Part shown: positions 43,554 through 52,118 of the stretch, in pieces
Numbering within the stretch: position 1 is the stretch's first letter
Layout of the letters: each line of letters starts with the position of its first letter
Assembly: GCA_964251385.1 (NCBI GenBank)
Contig: CAXUJK010000003.1
Span: forward strand, 496,001-560,000
Length of the DNA: 64,000 nt
Source: CADCVW01 sp964251385
GTDB taxonomy: Bacteria; Pseudomonadota; Alphaproteobacteria; Sphingomonadales; Sphingomonadaceae
Reading direction: 5' to 3'
The notes under the pieces: model-generated
What the model saw: the letters and a program-made list of their open reading frames with translations, nothing else
Databases searched by the model: none
Told to the model about the DNA's origin: nothing
Position numbers and translations under genes: made by a program

Positions 43554-44512
43554 TTACGCTTCCTTCCAGTTGGGGGACAGGTCCGGCCACACCATCATCC
43601 CGAAGCGCTGGATGAGCCCATCGTCGCCCGCACCTCCCGAGATCATGCGCGCCACGTACTCGCGTAACTTGCCGGGCTGGGTGGAGCCGAGCAGGCTTAT
43701 TGTCACCGCCGGAATATGAAGGTTGAAGCCACGGCCGATACGGTCGGACGTGTAACTGTCCGACCCGTTCCAGCCGGTGAGGTAGAACCCGCGGTCCTCC
43801 ACCCTGCTTTCATCATCAAGCGCACGGACAAGGCTCATCAACTCGTCCCGGTACGCCAGCACACCATTGGAGCGCAGTTGCGAAGAACCTCTGAGAGCGC
43901 CTGATAGCCGCCATCGTTGACGACGTAGCGGGTGGCCGTCGGCTCCTCATCCGCAGTTATGGCGAGGCTCGACAAATCGGCAGTCGGATTATTCTTCAGC
44001 CGAGCCCTCATCGCAGACTTGCAGGCATCGGCGCGAAGCTCCCGCTCCACCCCTAGTGCCTGGTACTCAGCTAGCCGGCGCTTGTGGTCCTCCCGCGCCT
44101 CGTCCTCCAGCTTGTATAGCGGAGCGAGCGCCGCCTTCATGGAAGGGCTTTTCATCACGCCGGGCCGGCCGACGATGCAACCCCACAGGTTTGGAACTTC
44201 AAGCCAGTCATCGTTGCGACGGGGCCGAATACCGACCTTACGCCCGATGATTGAACCGGCTGCTACCATGGCTGTCACCGCCACAAACTCTGCGGGTGCC
44301 TGCATCCGCTCAGCGATGTCAGCAATCCACGGCTGAAAGGGTTCAGGAAGCAGCTCCAGAGAGAAGGCTTTGACCGGCGGCAGCCCGGTAGGAAGAGGCT
44401 TCGGTTCCGGCCAAAGATCAATCGGCGCGGAAGCGTTGGTCCGCTGTTGACGTGTGCGAAGAGCTTCTGCCTCCGCTTCAATGTCGTTCCACTGGCTGGC
44501 GGTCATGCGCAA
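43554..44512 (-). pseudogene. DUF3987 (primase/helicase-like) gene, frameshifted and truncated
   Basis: The first frame (from 44512) encodes EPFQPWIADIAERMQAPAEF and LWGCIVGRPGVMKSPSMKAALAPLYKLE, the P-loop-like GRPGVMKSP of DUF3987 proteins found in satellites and integrative elements. The frame breaks near 43874. The second frame resumes with SNGVLAYRDELMSLVRALDDE and ISLLGSTQPGKLREYVARMISGGAGDDGLIQRFGMMVWPDLSPNW, then stops where the sequence meets the truncated plus-strand gene. The C-terminal third is missing. Confidence 0.85.
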
Positions 44513-44784
44513 ATCTCTTCAAGAGTTTGAGAGGCTGAGGCTGCGCACATCAATCTCAAGCACTGATCGGTCACGGCTTGCAGCATCTCAATCGAAGCCG
44601 GCGCGAAGACAAAGGCCGACGCCAGATCGACGGTCATCCAGCTCAGAGCGTGTGCCTGCCCAGGCGGAAGCCGCGTCGCTTTCTCCGTTGAAATGTCGCG
44701 GGCGTTTAGCAGCCGTCGACGCAGTTTGCGCTCCTCGTTGGAGGAGCACCGCGCCAGAAACGTGGCGAGCCGGTCATGCCCCAT
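44503..44784 (-). CDS. Hypothetical protein of an integrative element
   Basis: A 93-residue protein starts at an ATG at 44784 (MGHDRLATFLARCSSNEERKL) and ends overlapping the start of the DUF3987 gene. It reads as mostly helical (SIEMLQAVTDQCLRLMCAAS). No domain is recognised. The position between the excisionase-like gene and DUF3987, with overlap, suggests it is an accessory gene of the same element. Confidence 0.5.
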   Translation of the reverse strand: MGHDRLATFLARCSSNEERKLRRRLLNARDISTEKATRLPPGQAHALSWMTVDLASAFVFAPASIEMLQAVTDQCLRLMCAASASQTLEEICA

Positions 44785-45027
44785 GACCGCCGATTTCCGA
44801 CACCAACCGCACAGGCTCAAAAGTTAGCAACTGAGGCAGGAAAAGTTCTGCCGCTTGAGTGCAGCGCAAAGGCGGATGATGCCATTCGCGAGCCCTGCTC
44901 GTTTCTCGGGAGACCTGGAGGTCTAGCGATCGCGTTGCGCCATCCGCTGTTCCACGTGCCGCTGTTTCGATCTGCTGAGGAGATACGTCCAACTGTTTGA
45001 AGCGCGCTGATCCCGCACATTCAGGTC

Positions 45028-45213
45028 TTAGGAACATGCGCCGACGTCGAACGCTGCGTCGAGCAAGCGGCGAATGCTGGAAACCCGCACTAAATTTCTT
45101 CGTCCCAACCACACGCTCTCAAGCGAGCCTTCGGTCAGCAATTTGTAGACCTTAGAACGCCCGCATCCAATTAGTCGTGCTGTCTCTGTGATTGAAACGG
45201 TAATAGGATCCAT
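45028..45213 (-). CDS. Excisionase/AlpA-like helix-turn-helix protein
   Basis: This 61-residue protein starts at the ATG at 45213. The sequence SITETARLIGCGRSKVYKLLTEGSLESVWLGRRNLVRVSSIRRLLD is the MerR-like HTH_17 fold of excisionases and AlpA-type regulators. These proteins control integrase or primase genes in satellites and islands. It lies upstream of the DUF3987 remnant on the same strand. No integrase gene and no attachment-site repeat were recognised in the window. Confidence 0.75.
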   Translation of the reverse strand: MDPITVSITETARLIGCGRSKVYKLLTEGSLESVWLGRRNLVRVSSIRRLLDAAFDVGACS

Positions 45214-45384
45214 GACTGCCTTCCTGTGTCCATCGAGGTATACTGCTAACTTAAACGTTACTTGTGTTTTTGAAAAGGAATGTCGATTTTCTCTTAAGGA
45301 CGTCGCATGGTTGTTTGACCATGTCAGCCCGGAGTTTAACCATGTGGCATGGTCTTTCTGCCGGGAAAAGATTTTTTCTTGGCA

Positions 45385-46000
45385 CAGACATATGAGTTCG
45401 CAGCCACAGCCGCATCGACGAGAGCTAGACCGTGGCGAGTAAGGTCGTTGCGAGCTTGTGATACTGGGTCGTGACGCGGCAGAGGTGCCTAGGAGATGAA
45501 CCACTAGGCAAGTTGCGTTTGCGGTGTGGCTGCTTGCTGAAGCAGGCTCGCTAGCGTCGATCGATCTTTGAGGGAATTTTGCGGGTAGCGCCCCACTTTT
45601 GGATCTCTCGCCTATGCAATCGGCATTACAGGTCTTCGGCCAGCACAATGTTGCGGGTCGGGAATGGTCGAGCAGGAAGTTGACGATCTGGCCGTTTGAG
45701 CGGCTGCCGGGCGATCAGGCCGAACCGGACCTGGAACCCTTGCGCCTACACGACGACGTGGATCATGTTTGTAAGCCCGCTTCTGGGGCAGCCGAGACAA
45801 TGATCTGCACCCATCCTCCTTTTGCCGTCGCGGCCGGCTGGTGCGCGCGAGCACAAAGGCTGTAGATCATCAGGAATTTACCGGCATGCGCGGCGGTGAT
45901 TGCGTCTATCAACTGTTCTCAAACGCCAGCCTCCGCCATCGCACGAAGCAGCTGTAAGCCCGACGCAGAGCGTTCTCTAAAACTTCCTTCGTCCAGCCGC
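45385..46000 (-). mobile_element. Decayed IS5-family transposase gene
   Basis: On the minus strand, pieces in several frames align in order with the intact transposase at 5522-6288. They are YSCFVRWRRLAFENS, then ITAAHAG, then GGWVQIIVSAAPEAGL, then DAQGFQVRFGLIARQP, then NIVLAED, then CFSKQPHRKRNL, and finally RVTTQYHKLATTLLATV with SSMRLWLRTH. Stops and frameshifts throughout show long-term decay. Termini and target duplications could not be identified. Confidence 0.8.
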
Positions 46001-46072
46001 CGCTTAGCCGCTACGCCAACCGAGCCAGCACAAAATTCGAGCTATCTTCAAGACCGCTTGCTAATGCCGAGT

Positions 46073-46971
46073 TCAAACGTCGCTTTGGACCCGCAACTCT
46101 AGCGAGGGCCTCCACCGATCAGCCTTACTCGGCATGCTCAAGATGACGCCATCAAGGGTCTTTATGGCGCTTGTCTTGAGCGACGGCGAGAGAGACACGC
46201 ACATCGTTTTCGGGTCAATCGTTAAGAGTCCGCGATCGAAAAGCGTATGAAGGTCGGCGCGGAGTAGAAGCGCGTTTGTGACTGCATTGGTGTGTGGGCC
46301 TAGATATGGGACGATGTGCGCCGCCTCCAGGCCTTCCGCCACGTCGTAGCCGGAGATCGCGCATCGGCCACCGAACGCTCGCAGTGCCGCCGCGCGGAAC
46401 GCGCCGGCGCCCTGGCAAGCGACAATGGCACGGTCGATGCGGCGACGTGCGTCGGTCAAGCTTATCGGGAGCGCCTGCTCAGCGGCCGCGTCGCTGCCGT
46501 GTGATGCACCGGACCAACTTCTCAGCCGGAAATAACCGCCTTCCCAGGGTTCGACCTGCGCAAGCCCAAGCACCTCATAGCGAGGTGATGGCTTAGCCTT
46601 GACCTGGCGGAGGACCGCGACCGGACGCCGTCCCCCATGTTTTGCATAAGCGCCCGATTGGTGAAGTCGCTATCGCGTGCGGCGGGGTCGGCGCCCTCCC
46701 GGTAGTAGTCGTAGGTCCAAATCCCGCCGGGCAGGGTGACCACGTCCCGATCGGCATACGGACCGCCAAGAGACTGCCGAACGCTAAGCGCGTGTGCCCA
46801 GCCAGACGGCTTATGAATCCCTTTCGCCTTGTTGAGGAGAAAGAGGCCATCAAGAGGCTCCGGCCATCCGATCTGTTGTCCCGCTCGATCCTGAAACCAG
46901 GCAAGCGCCTGCTGATGAGCAGGCGCAAGGGTGTCGAGCACGCTTCCGTCGTTTGCTATCCTCGCCTCCAT
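46073..46971 (-). pseudogene. SRA-like/HNH restriction endonuclease, one frameshift
   Basis: The N-terminal half (from 46971) has the look of an SRA/YDG modified-base reader: GIHKPSGWAHALSVRQSLGG, LPGGIWTYDYYREGADPAARDS and FTNRALMQNMGDGV. After a one-base loss near 46620 the next frame gives PVAVLRQVKAKPSPRYEVLGLAQV. The HNH nuclease domain follows: CAISGYDVAEGLEAAHIVPYLGPHTNAVTNALLLRADLHTLFDRGLL. Such fusions cut DNA with modified cytosines. One inserted C would restore the frame, so the lesion may be recent, phase-variable or a sequencing error. Confidence 0.8.
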
Positions 46972-46980
46972 CTCATCTCT

Positions 46981-47871
46981 TCAGCCGTCGGCCATCTGCT
47001 CAAGCTCTGCTTCCCAGCTTGGCGCGGGGTTGAACGCAGAGATCTGATGAGGAATGTGCATCGTGAAGGCTAGGCTGTCAGCCTGGACGAAGGTTTGAGC
47101 GAGCAGGTCGCGCGTGAGGAGCCGCATCGCTGGGTCATTTAGCCGGTAGAGCCGCGGCAGAAAGGTGTGCGCGTAACGCGTGTTGTAAACGCTCCACGCC
47201 TGCATCGATTGATGAGAGTAGCCACTGCCCGAGAGCGTGCCGTACAGCGAGACGCGGCGAACGAACTCGTTCGCTAGCTCCGTACCGCTGGAGACCGAGG
47301 ACAGCAGGCTCACGATGCTGCTCACCACCGACGGAAGACTTTCCCCCATCGTCGTCGATGCGGCCAGACCGATACTCATGAGGTGAAGGTGCTCGGTGGC
47401 GCCGGAAGGCAGTTGCTTCGCCTCGACCTGATGAAGGCCACTGAACTCATGCATTGAAGCGCTCGCCTGCGTGGTCTTCACTTCGATGGCTTGATCGCCG
47501 ATCCTGAAGTCGCGGCCGCCTTCTTGCCAGCCCTGCCCATAGTCGAGGCACCGCATCATCGCTTGCGGCCGACCGCTGCGCACCAGGATCAACTGCCGCA
47601 GCACCGTCAACTCGCCGATGAGCCCGATGATTACAGCCTCTGAAAGCGCGCCGCGGCGGATCGCCATCTCAATGATCGGCTCTACGTCAGTAAAAGCGGG
47701 CTGGATTCCATCCGGCTCGGTAATGCCCGACCGCATCAACTCGATCGCAATCAGCGCCGAGATCGACGCGAAATGCGGAGCTGAAGGCAGCACGATGCGG
47801 CTCGCGGAGAACGGGGCGCCACCCTGCTCAGGGCGCCAATCGCCATGCTGAACATGGCGCCGAACCAGCAC
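46981..47871 (-). CDS. PD-(D/E)XK motif protein (DUF4420 family)
   Basis: This 296-residue protein shows GLIGELTVLRQLI followed by GWQEGGRDFRIGDQAIEVKTTQA, the E...D-x(n)-E-V-K pattern of the DUF4420 PD-(D/E)XK nuclease family. These proteins occur in multigene restriction-like systems with Z1-type ATPases and other nucleases. None of those partners is intact here, only the adjacent SRA-HNH gene. The start is a GTG at 47871. An in-frame stop lies a few codons upstream and no ribosome-binding site is clear, so the N-terminus may be truncated. It is separated from the SRA-HNH gene by 9 bp, indicating an operon. Confidence 0.75.
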   Translation of the reverse strand: MLVRRHVQHGDWRPEQGGAPFSASRIVLPSAPHFASISALIAIELMRSGITEPDGIQPAFTDVEPIIEMAIRRGALSEAVIIGLIGELTVLRQLILVRSGRPQAMMRCLDYGQGWQEGGRDFRIGDQAIEVKTTQASASMHEFSGLHQVEAKQLPSGATEHLHLMSIGLAASTTMGESLPSVVSSIVSLLSSVSSGTELANEFVRRVSLYGTLSGSGYSHQSMQAWSVYNTRYAHTFLPRLYRLNDPAMRLLTRDLLAQTFVQADSLAFTMHIPHQISAFNPAPSWEAELEQMADG

Positions 47872-48028
47872 CCAGACTACTTGCGAGAAGATCTAATCCT
47901 TGACCGCCTTTTGACCGTTTTCGAGGGCCGCGTTGGCGAAGGGGATGTGCGCCTGGGCTCCGCCCCAGCTCCTGTTCACGCAGGCAACAGGAACCGGCAC
48001 GGTTAAGTGCTATGATCGCCAGCTAACC

Positions 48029-48042
48029 GCTTAAATTTAAGC
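48029..48042. promoter_or_regulatory. Perfect palindrome upstream of fic
   Basis: GCTTAAATTTAAGC is a perfect 14-bp AT-rich palindrome 37 bp before the fic start codon. It may be an operator, or the AT-rich core may include a -10 element. It lies just before the tandem 12-bp repeats. Confidence 0.4.
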
Positions 48043-48046
48043 TTTT

Positions 48047-48082
48047 AAACTGGCACGAAAACCGGCACGATTACCGGCATGG
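48047..48082. repeat. Three tandem 12-bp repeats overlapping the fic start
   Basis: AAACTGGCACGA, AAACCGGCACGA and TTACCGGCATGG follow one another without spacers, and the third contains the ATG of the Fic gene. A further copy of the core, ACCGGCACG, lies at 47993-48001. The 12-bp period and overlap with the start codon suggest a repressor-binding array that controls translation or transcription of fic, perhaps autoregulation. Confidence 0.6.
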
Positions 48083-49263
48083 ACGTTAGCTCGATGGAGC
48101 CTATGCTGCCCGAGGAGGCGGAGCGCTCGCTTGACGATGTCACGTTCGAGCTGGTGCGGGAGGCGAGCATGCTCGCGGGGCGGGTGCATCCGCTTGTACA
48201 GGACAGCATCGGCGCGCTCGTGCGGTCGATGAACTGCTACTACTCGAACCTGATCGAGGGACACGACACGCACCCGCGCGATATCGACCGGGCGCTGGTT
48301 CAGGATTTCTCGGCCGAACCGCACAAGCGGGCGCTCCAGCTCGAAGCCGTCGCCCACATTGCGGTCCAGCAGAGGATTGACCTCGGCGACGATCCGGACG
48401 ATCGGCCTTCCAGCCGGGCTTATGTCGAATGGCTCCATCGCGCCTTCTGCGAGCGGCTGCCCGACGAGCTGTTATGGGTCGAAAACCCGGACACGGGCGA
48501 GCGGCTGCGCGTGGAGCCGGGGCAGCTCAGGCAACGGCAGGTCATGGTCGGCCGGCACCTTCCGCCCGATGCCGACGACTTGCCCCGCTTCCTGGCGCGT
48601 TTCGAGCAGGCCTATGATCCCGCCCGGCTCAGCCAGGTCCGTCAGGTCGAGGCTATCGGCGCCGCGCATCATCGGCTGCTCTGGATCCACCCGTTCCTGG
48701 ACGGCAACGGACGCGTCACGCGGCTGATGAGCCACGCGCTGTTCAAACGGCTCGGGATCGGCACGAGCCTCTGGTCGGTGTCGCGGGGTCTCGCGCGGGA
48801 TGCCGGGCGGTACAAGGCGCTACTCGCCGCGGCCGATGCTCCGCGGCGCGGCGACCGGGACGGACGGGGAGCGCTGACGCAAGCGGGGCTGGTCGAATTC
48901 TGCGACTTCTTCCTGCGCACTTGCCTCGATCAGGTGCGCTACATGGCATCAATTCTCGAACCGCAGGAGTTGCTGCGCCGGATCGAGGCCTATGCCGACG
49001 ACGAGGCGCGGGCAGGGCGGCTGCCCAAGGGTACCTACCCGATCCTACGCGAGGCGCTGCTGACGGGCGAGCTGTTGCGTGGGGAGGCGGGACGGCTGAC
49101 CGGCTATCAGGAGCGCAAGGGCAGGGAGGTCGTTGCCGCGTTGCTGGCTAAAGGGCTGCTCGCCGCGACGACGGGAAGCCACAAGTCGACCGTTCGCCTC
49201 GGCTTCCCCATCGATGTCGTGGAGCGTTGGTTTCCTCAACTATACCCGGCGGGGCTGTCGTAA
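48079..49263 (+). CDS. Fic-domain protein (class II, AMPylator-like)
   Basis: This 394-residue protein carries the complete Fic motif HPFLDGNGRVTR, with the catalytic His and the GNGR anion hole. The N-terminal inhibitory helix motif is SNLIEG (S/T-x-x-x-E-G), typical of class II Fic proteins that inhibit themselves. A C-terminal winged-helix-like region (LTGYQERKGREVVAALLAKGLLAA) is common in this subfamily and could bind the upstream repeats. Fic proteins usually transfer AMP to target proteins. The ATG at 48079 is inside the third upstream repeat. It is next to nuclease genes in an accessory island. Confidence 0.88.
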   Translation: MDVSSMEPMLPEEAERSLDDVTFELVREASMLAGRVHPLVQDSIGALVRSMNCYYSNLIEGHDTHPRDIDRALVQDFSAEPHKRALQLEAVAHIAVQQRIDLGDDPDDRPSSRAYVEWLHRAFCERLPDELLWVENPDTGERLRVEPGQLRQRQVMVGRHLPPDADDLPRFLARFEQAYDPARLSQVRQVEAIGAAHHRLLWIHPFLDGNGRVTRLMSHALFKRLGIGTSLWSVSRGLARDAGRYKALLAAADAPRRGDRDGRGALTQAGLVEFCDFFLRTCLDQVRYMASILEPQELLRRIEAYADDEARAGRLPKGTYPILREALLTGELLRGEAGRLTGYQERKGREVVAALLAKGLLAATTGSHKSTVRLGFPIDVVERWFPQLYPAGLS

Positions 49264-49780
49264 CGGCGCGAACGCGAGTGGACGGCGGTGGATTATTCTC
49301 GCGACTGGTGGGAACGGTTGTGGGATGGCCCACAATAAACCGCTAAAGAGTTGTCTCATTACAACAATTTAGCAAAAATCTACGGCACCCTCCCGCTCCG
49401 CCCCTGTCGGCCGACATGGTCCGAGGTCGGCGAGCCCTTGATGCTGGCGGCGCTGCAGCTCCTTGGGAAGCGCGGCGCGATCCCAGCCTCTCGCAGTCGG
49501 GGAACTCGCCCGTCCGGATCTGGGCGTAGGTCGGAGAGCGCGACGTTCCCGTCCTGAGCTCAAGCTCCTCTTGCGCATGTCAGGCGGCACGAGATGCGAG
49601 GCTGGCCAAGCTCGGCCGGACGAGCCGCTTATCCCTGCCGTGCCAGCGGCAGGCGTTCTCGTGCTGAGCGCGTGAACCTTGTACTGGACCGAGGGCCGCG
49701 GCGGACGCGAGTGCCAACACAAACCCAGCTTGACATCAGCAATAAGAACTTTTAATTACTAAGTCAGTAGGAGGCTTCAG
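49264..49780. other. Intergenic, no supported gene
   Basis: No gene-like frame was found. GTTGT-N6-ACAAC near 49342-49357 is a weak hairpin without a T-tract. The last 50 bases are AT-rich and end in an AGGAGG ribosome-binding site for the next gene, so the promoter probably lies there. Confidence 0.45.
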
Positions 49781-50218
49781 ATGAAATTAGCTCTTGTTTC
49801 GATCGCCGCGTTATTGGCTATGTCGCAGCTCACCACCGTGGCGGCGGAGGCCGCAACGCCACCACGAACGGTTACCGTGCAATTGCTGGATGTCGCAAGC
49901 GGCAAGGGCAATCTGATGGTCTCGCTTTGCGACAGGGGGACATTCATGAAGCGCTGTGCAAGCTCTCAACGCGTACCCGCCCGCAGAGGAACCGCGACAG
50001 TCACATTCCGCGGTATCAGGCCGGGGCGTTATGCCGTGATGGCTTTTCACGACGAAAACGGTGACGGCCGGATGGGCCGGACGTCCATCGGTGCGCCGAG
50101 CGAGGGATGGGGTTTCAGCCGCGATGCGCGCGGCGTGGCAAGCGCGCCGTCGTTCGAACAGGCCGCGATCAACGTACCGGCGGCCGGCGCGGTCGTTCCC
50201 GTTCACCTCGTCTACTGA
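49781..50218 (+). CDS. DUF2141 family secreted protein
   Basis: This 145-residue protein has a signal peptide (KLALVSIAALLAMSQLTTVAAEA). The DUF2141 core follows: GKGNLMVSLCDRGTFMKRC, GTATVTFRGIRPGRYAVMAFHDENGDGRMGRT and IGAPSEGWGFSRDA. The DENGDGRM loop is EF-hand-like and may bind calcium. The family is periplasmic or extracellular with no firmly known role. The start has AGGAGG upstream. It is the first gene of a block leading into the ABC exporter operon, 12 bp before the ATPase gene. Confidence 0.85.
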   Translation: MKLALVSIAALLAMSQLTTVAAEAATPPRTVTVQLLDVASGKGNLMVSLCDRGTFMKRCASSQRVPARRGTATVTFRGIRPGRYAVMAFHDENGDGRMGRTSIGAPSEGWGFSRDARGVASAPSFEQAAINVPAAGAVVPVHLVY

Positions 50219-50229
50219 CGTCCGCGCGG

Positions 50230-50901
50230 GTGGAGGCCCTGAGAGTCGACAAGGTGTCGAAGACCCATCGTCGCGGGGCCGATGTCGTCAGGGCGCTGCG
50301 GGACGTGTCGCTGTCCTTGCAGGCAGGGGTATTCGCGGCGATCACCGGGCCGTCCGGAAGCGGCAAGAGCACGTTGCTCAACGTCGTGGCCGGCTTCGAC
50401 CGGGTCGATGCGGGGACGATCCGGATCGGCGACCTGGACGTGTCGTCGGCGCGCGAGGCCGATCTGGACCGATTGCGGTCGGAGCACCTGGGCTTCGTCT
50501 TCCAGCTCTTCAATCTCGTGCCCGGCCTGACCGCGCTCGAGAACGTGGAGCTGGCGCTGGTGCCGGCGGGCGTGCGTCCGGCGGAGCGGCGTCGCCGCGC
50601 GTCCGATCAGCTGGAACGGCTCGGCCTTGCTCCGCACGCACGCCGCCGTCCCGCGGAGTTGTCGGGCGGACAGCAGCAACGCGTCGCGCTCGCACGCGCG
50701 CTCGTCGGCCGTCCCAAGCTCCTCCTGGCGGATGAGCCGACCGCGTCGCTCGATCACGTCACGGCGGGCGAGGCGCTTGCGGACCTTCGGAAACTCGCGG
50801 CCGACGATGGACTCGCGATCCTGGTCTCCTCGCACGATAGCCGCTGTCTCGACGCCGCCGATCGGGTGATCACGCTTTCCGACGGACGGATCGTGGCATG
50901 A
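50230..50901 (+). CDS. ABC transporter ATPase, LolD/MacB type
   Basis: This 223-residue ATPase has Walker A GPSGSGKSTLLNVVAGFD, Q-loop FVFQLFNLVPGLTALENVELAL, signature ELSGGQQQRVALARAL, Walker B LLLADEPTASLD and switch His in VSSHDSR. The FNLVP-x-LTALENVELAL stretch is typical of the LolD/MacB/FtsE group, which extracts lipoproteins or drives export by mechanotransmission. The GTG at 50230 is used. Its stop overlaps the permease start (ATGA). Confidence 0.88.
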   Translation: MEALRVDKVSKTHRRGADVVRALRDVSLSLQAGVFAAITGPSGSGKSTLLNVVAGFDRVDAGTIRIGDLDVSSAREADLDRLRSEHLGFVFQLFNLVPGLTALENVELALVPAGVRPAERRRRASDQLERLGLAPHARRRPAELSGGQQQRVALARALVGRPKLLLADEPTASLDHVTAGEALADLRKLAADDGLAILVSSHDSRCLDAADRVITLSDGRIVA

Positions 50902-52118
50902 TCTGGCTACGGCTTTCCTGGCGCAACGTCTGGGCCAACGCCCGCAGGTCCGCGCTGGTGCTGGGCACGGTGGCGCTCGCGGGCCTGTCGCTGATGCTTT
51001 TCGCGGGGTATGTTCTGGCCACCAAGACGGGTCTCGAGTTTTCGACGATCCGCGGCGGCATCGGCCATCTGCAGATTTCGGGCAAAGGCGGATTCGACGG
51101 CTACGCGCAGGAGCCGCTCGCATTCGCGCTGACACCGTCCCAGGTCGATGCGATCGGCACGGTCGCCGACCGATCGCCCGCCGTGCGCCGCATCGTCCCC
51201 CGGCTGCAGTTCAGCGGATTGGTGTCGAACGGCCCGATCACGCTGTCGTTCACGGGCACGGGCGTCGATCCGGTCGTGGAGAATGCGGCGTTCGGCGCGC
51301 GCCAGCGCGTCACGGCGGGTCAGCCGCTCCGCTCCGCCTCGCCGGAGGATGCGGTCGTGCTCGGCGCGGAGCTCGCACGCCGGCTCGGCGTCAAGCCCGG
51401 GGGCACGGTGACCGTGTTCACGACCACCGTGTCGGGCGCGATCAACGTCGTCGACATGGTGGTGGTCGGGCTCGTCTCCACGGGCATTCCGCAAACCGAG
51501 CTGTTCCTGTTGCAGGCCAAGCTGGGGGCGGTGCAGGAACTGCTCGTCACCGACAAGGTGTCCACGGTGGCCGTGCTGCTGGAAGAAGGCAGCGATGTCG
51601 CCGCCGCCGGGCGCGCGATGCTGGCGGGCGTTCCCCACGCGGAAATCCGCACCTGGCGGCAGCTCTCGCCGACATACGACCAGGTCGTCGGCCTCTACAC
51701 GAACCAGTTCAGGATCTTCGGCGCCTTCATCGCCGTCATAACCGCGCTCAGCGTCGCGACGATCGTGCTGACCAGCGTCATGGAGCGGACGCGCGAGATC
51801 GGGGTCATGCGTTCGCTTGGGATCAGTCCCGCCGCGGTGCGCGGCGCGTTCGTACTGGAAGCCTTGATCGTCAGCGGGTTCGCGCTCGCCCTGGCCGCGG
51901 TCGCGACCGTGCTGCTCAGCCAGGCGATCAACGCCGCGGGACTGACCGCGCCGCCTCCGCCCGGCCGTACCGTAGGCTACCCGTTCCGCATATTCTGGGA
52001 CGGCGCGGCCGTGCTGCGCATCGCGGTCGTCATCGGCGTCCTGACCGCCGCCGCCGCGTGGCTGGTCAGCGGCAGGATCTCGCGCCTTCGCATCGTCAAC
52101 GCACTGGGAGCCTTATGA
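50898..52118 (+). CDS. FtsX/LolC-type ABC permease
   Basis: This 406-residue inner-membrane protein has one N-terminal helix (ALVLGTVALAGLSLMLFAGYVLA), a large periplasmic domain (residues about 40-270) and three C-terminal helices. The cytoplasmic coupling segment is SVMERTREIGVMRSLGISPAAVRGAF, the hallmark of the FtsX/MacB/LolC family. It pairs with the ATPase encoded just upstream. The stop overlaps the start of the LolA-like gene. The set could move a lipoprotein or a hydrophobic peptide to the outer membrane. Confidence 0.88.
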   Translation: MIWLRLSWRNVWANARRSALVLGTVALAGLSLMLFAGYVLATKTGLEFSTIRGGIGHLQISGKGGFDGYAQEPLAFALTPSQVDAIGTVADRSPAVRRIVPRLQFSGLVSNGPITLSFTGTGVDPVVENAAFGARQRVTAGQPLRSASPEDAVVLGAELARRLGVKPGGTVTVFTTTVSGAINVVDMVVVGLVSTGIPQTELFLLQAKLGAVQELLVTDKVSTVAVLLEEGSDVAAAGRAMLAGVPHAEIRTWRQLSPTYDQVVGLYTNQFRIFGAFIAVITALSVATIVLTSVMERTREIGVMRSLGISPAAVRGAFVLEALIVSGFALALAAVATVLLSQAINAAGLTAPPPPGRTVGYPFRIFWDGAAVLRIAVVIGVLTAAAAWLVSGRISRLRIVNALGAL

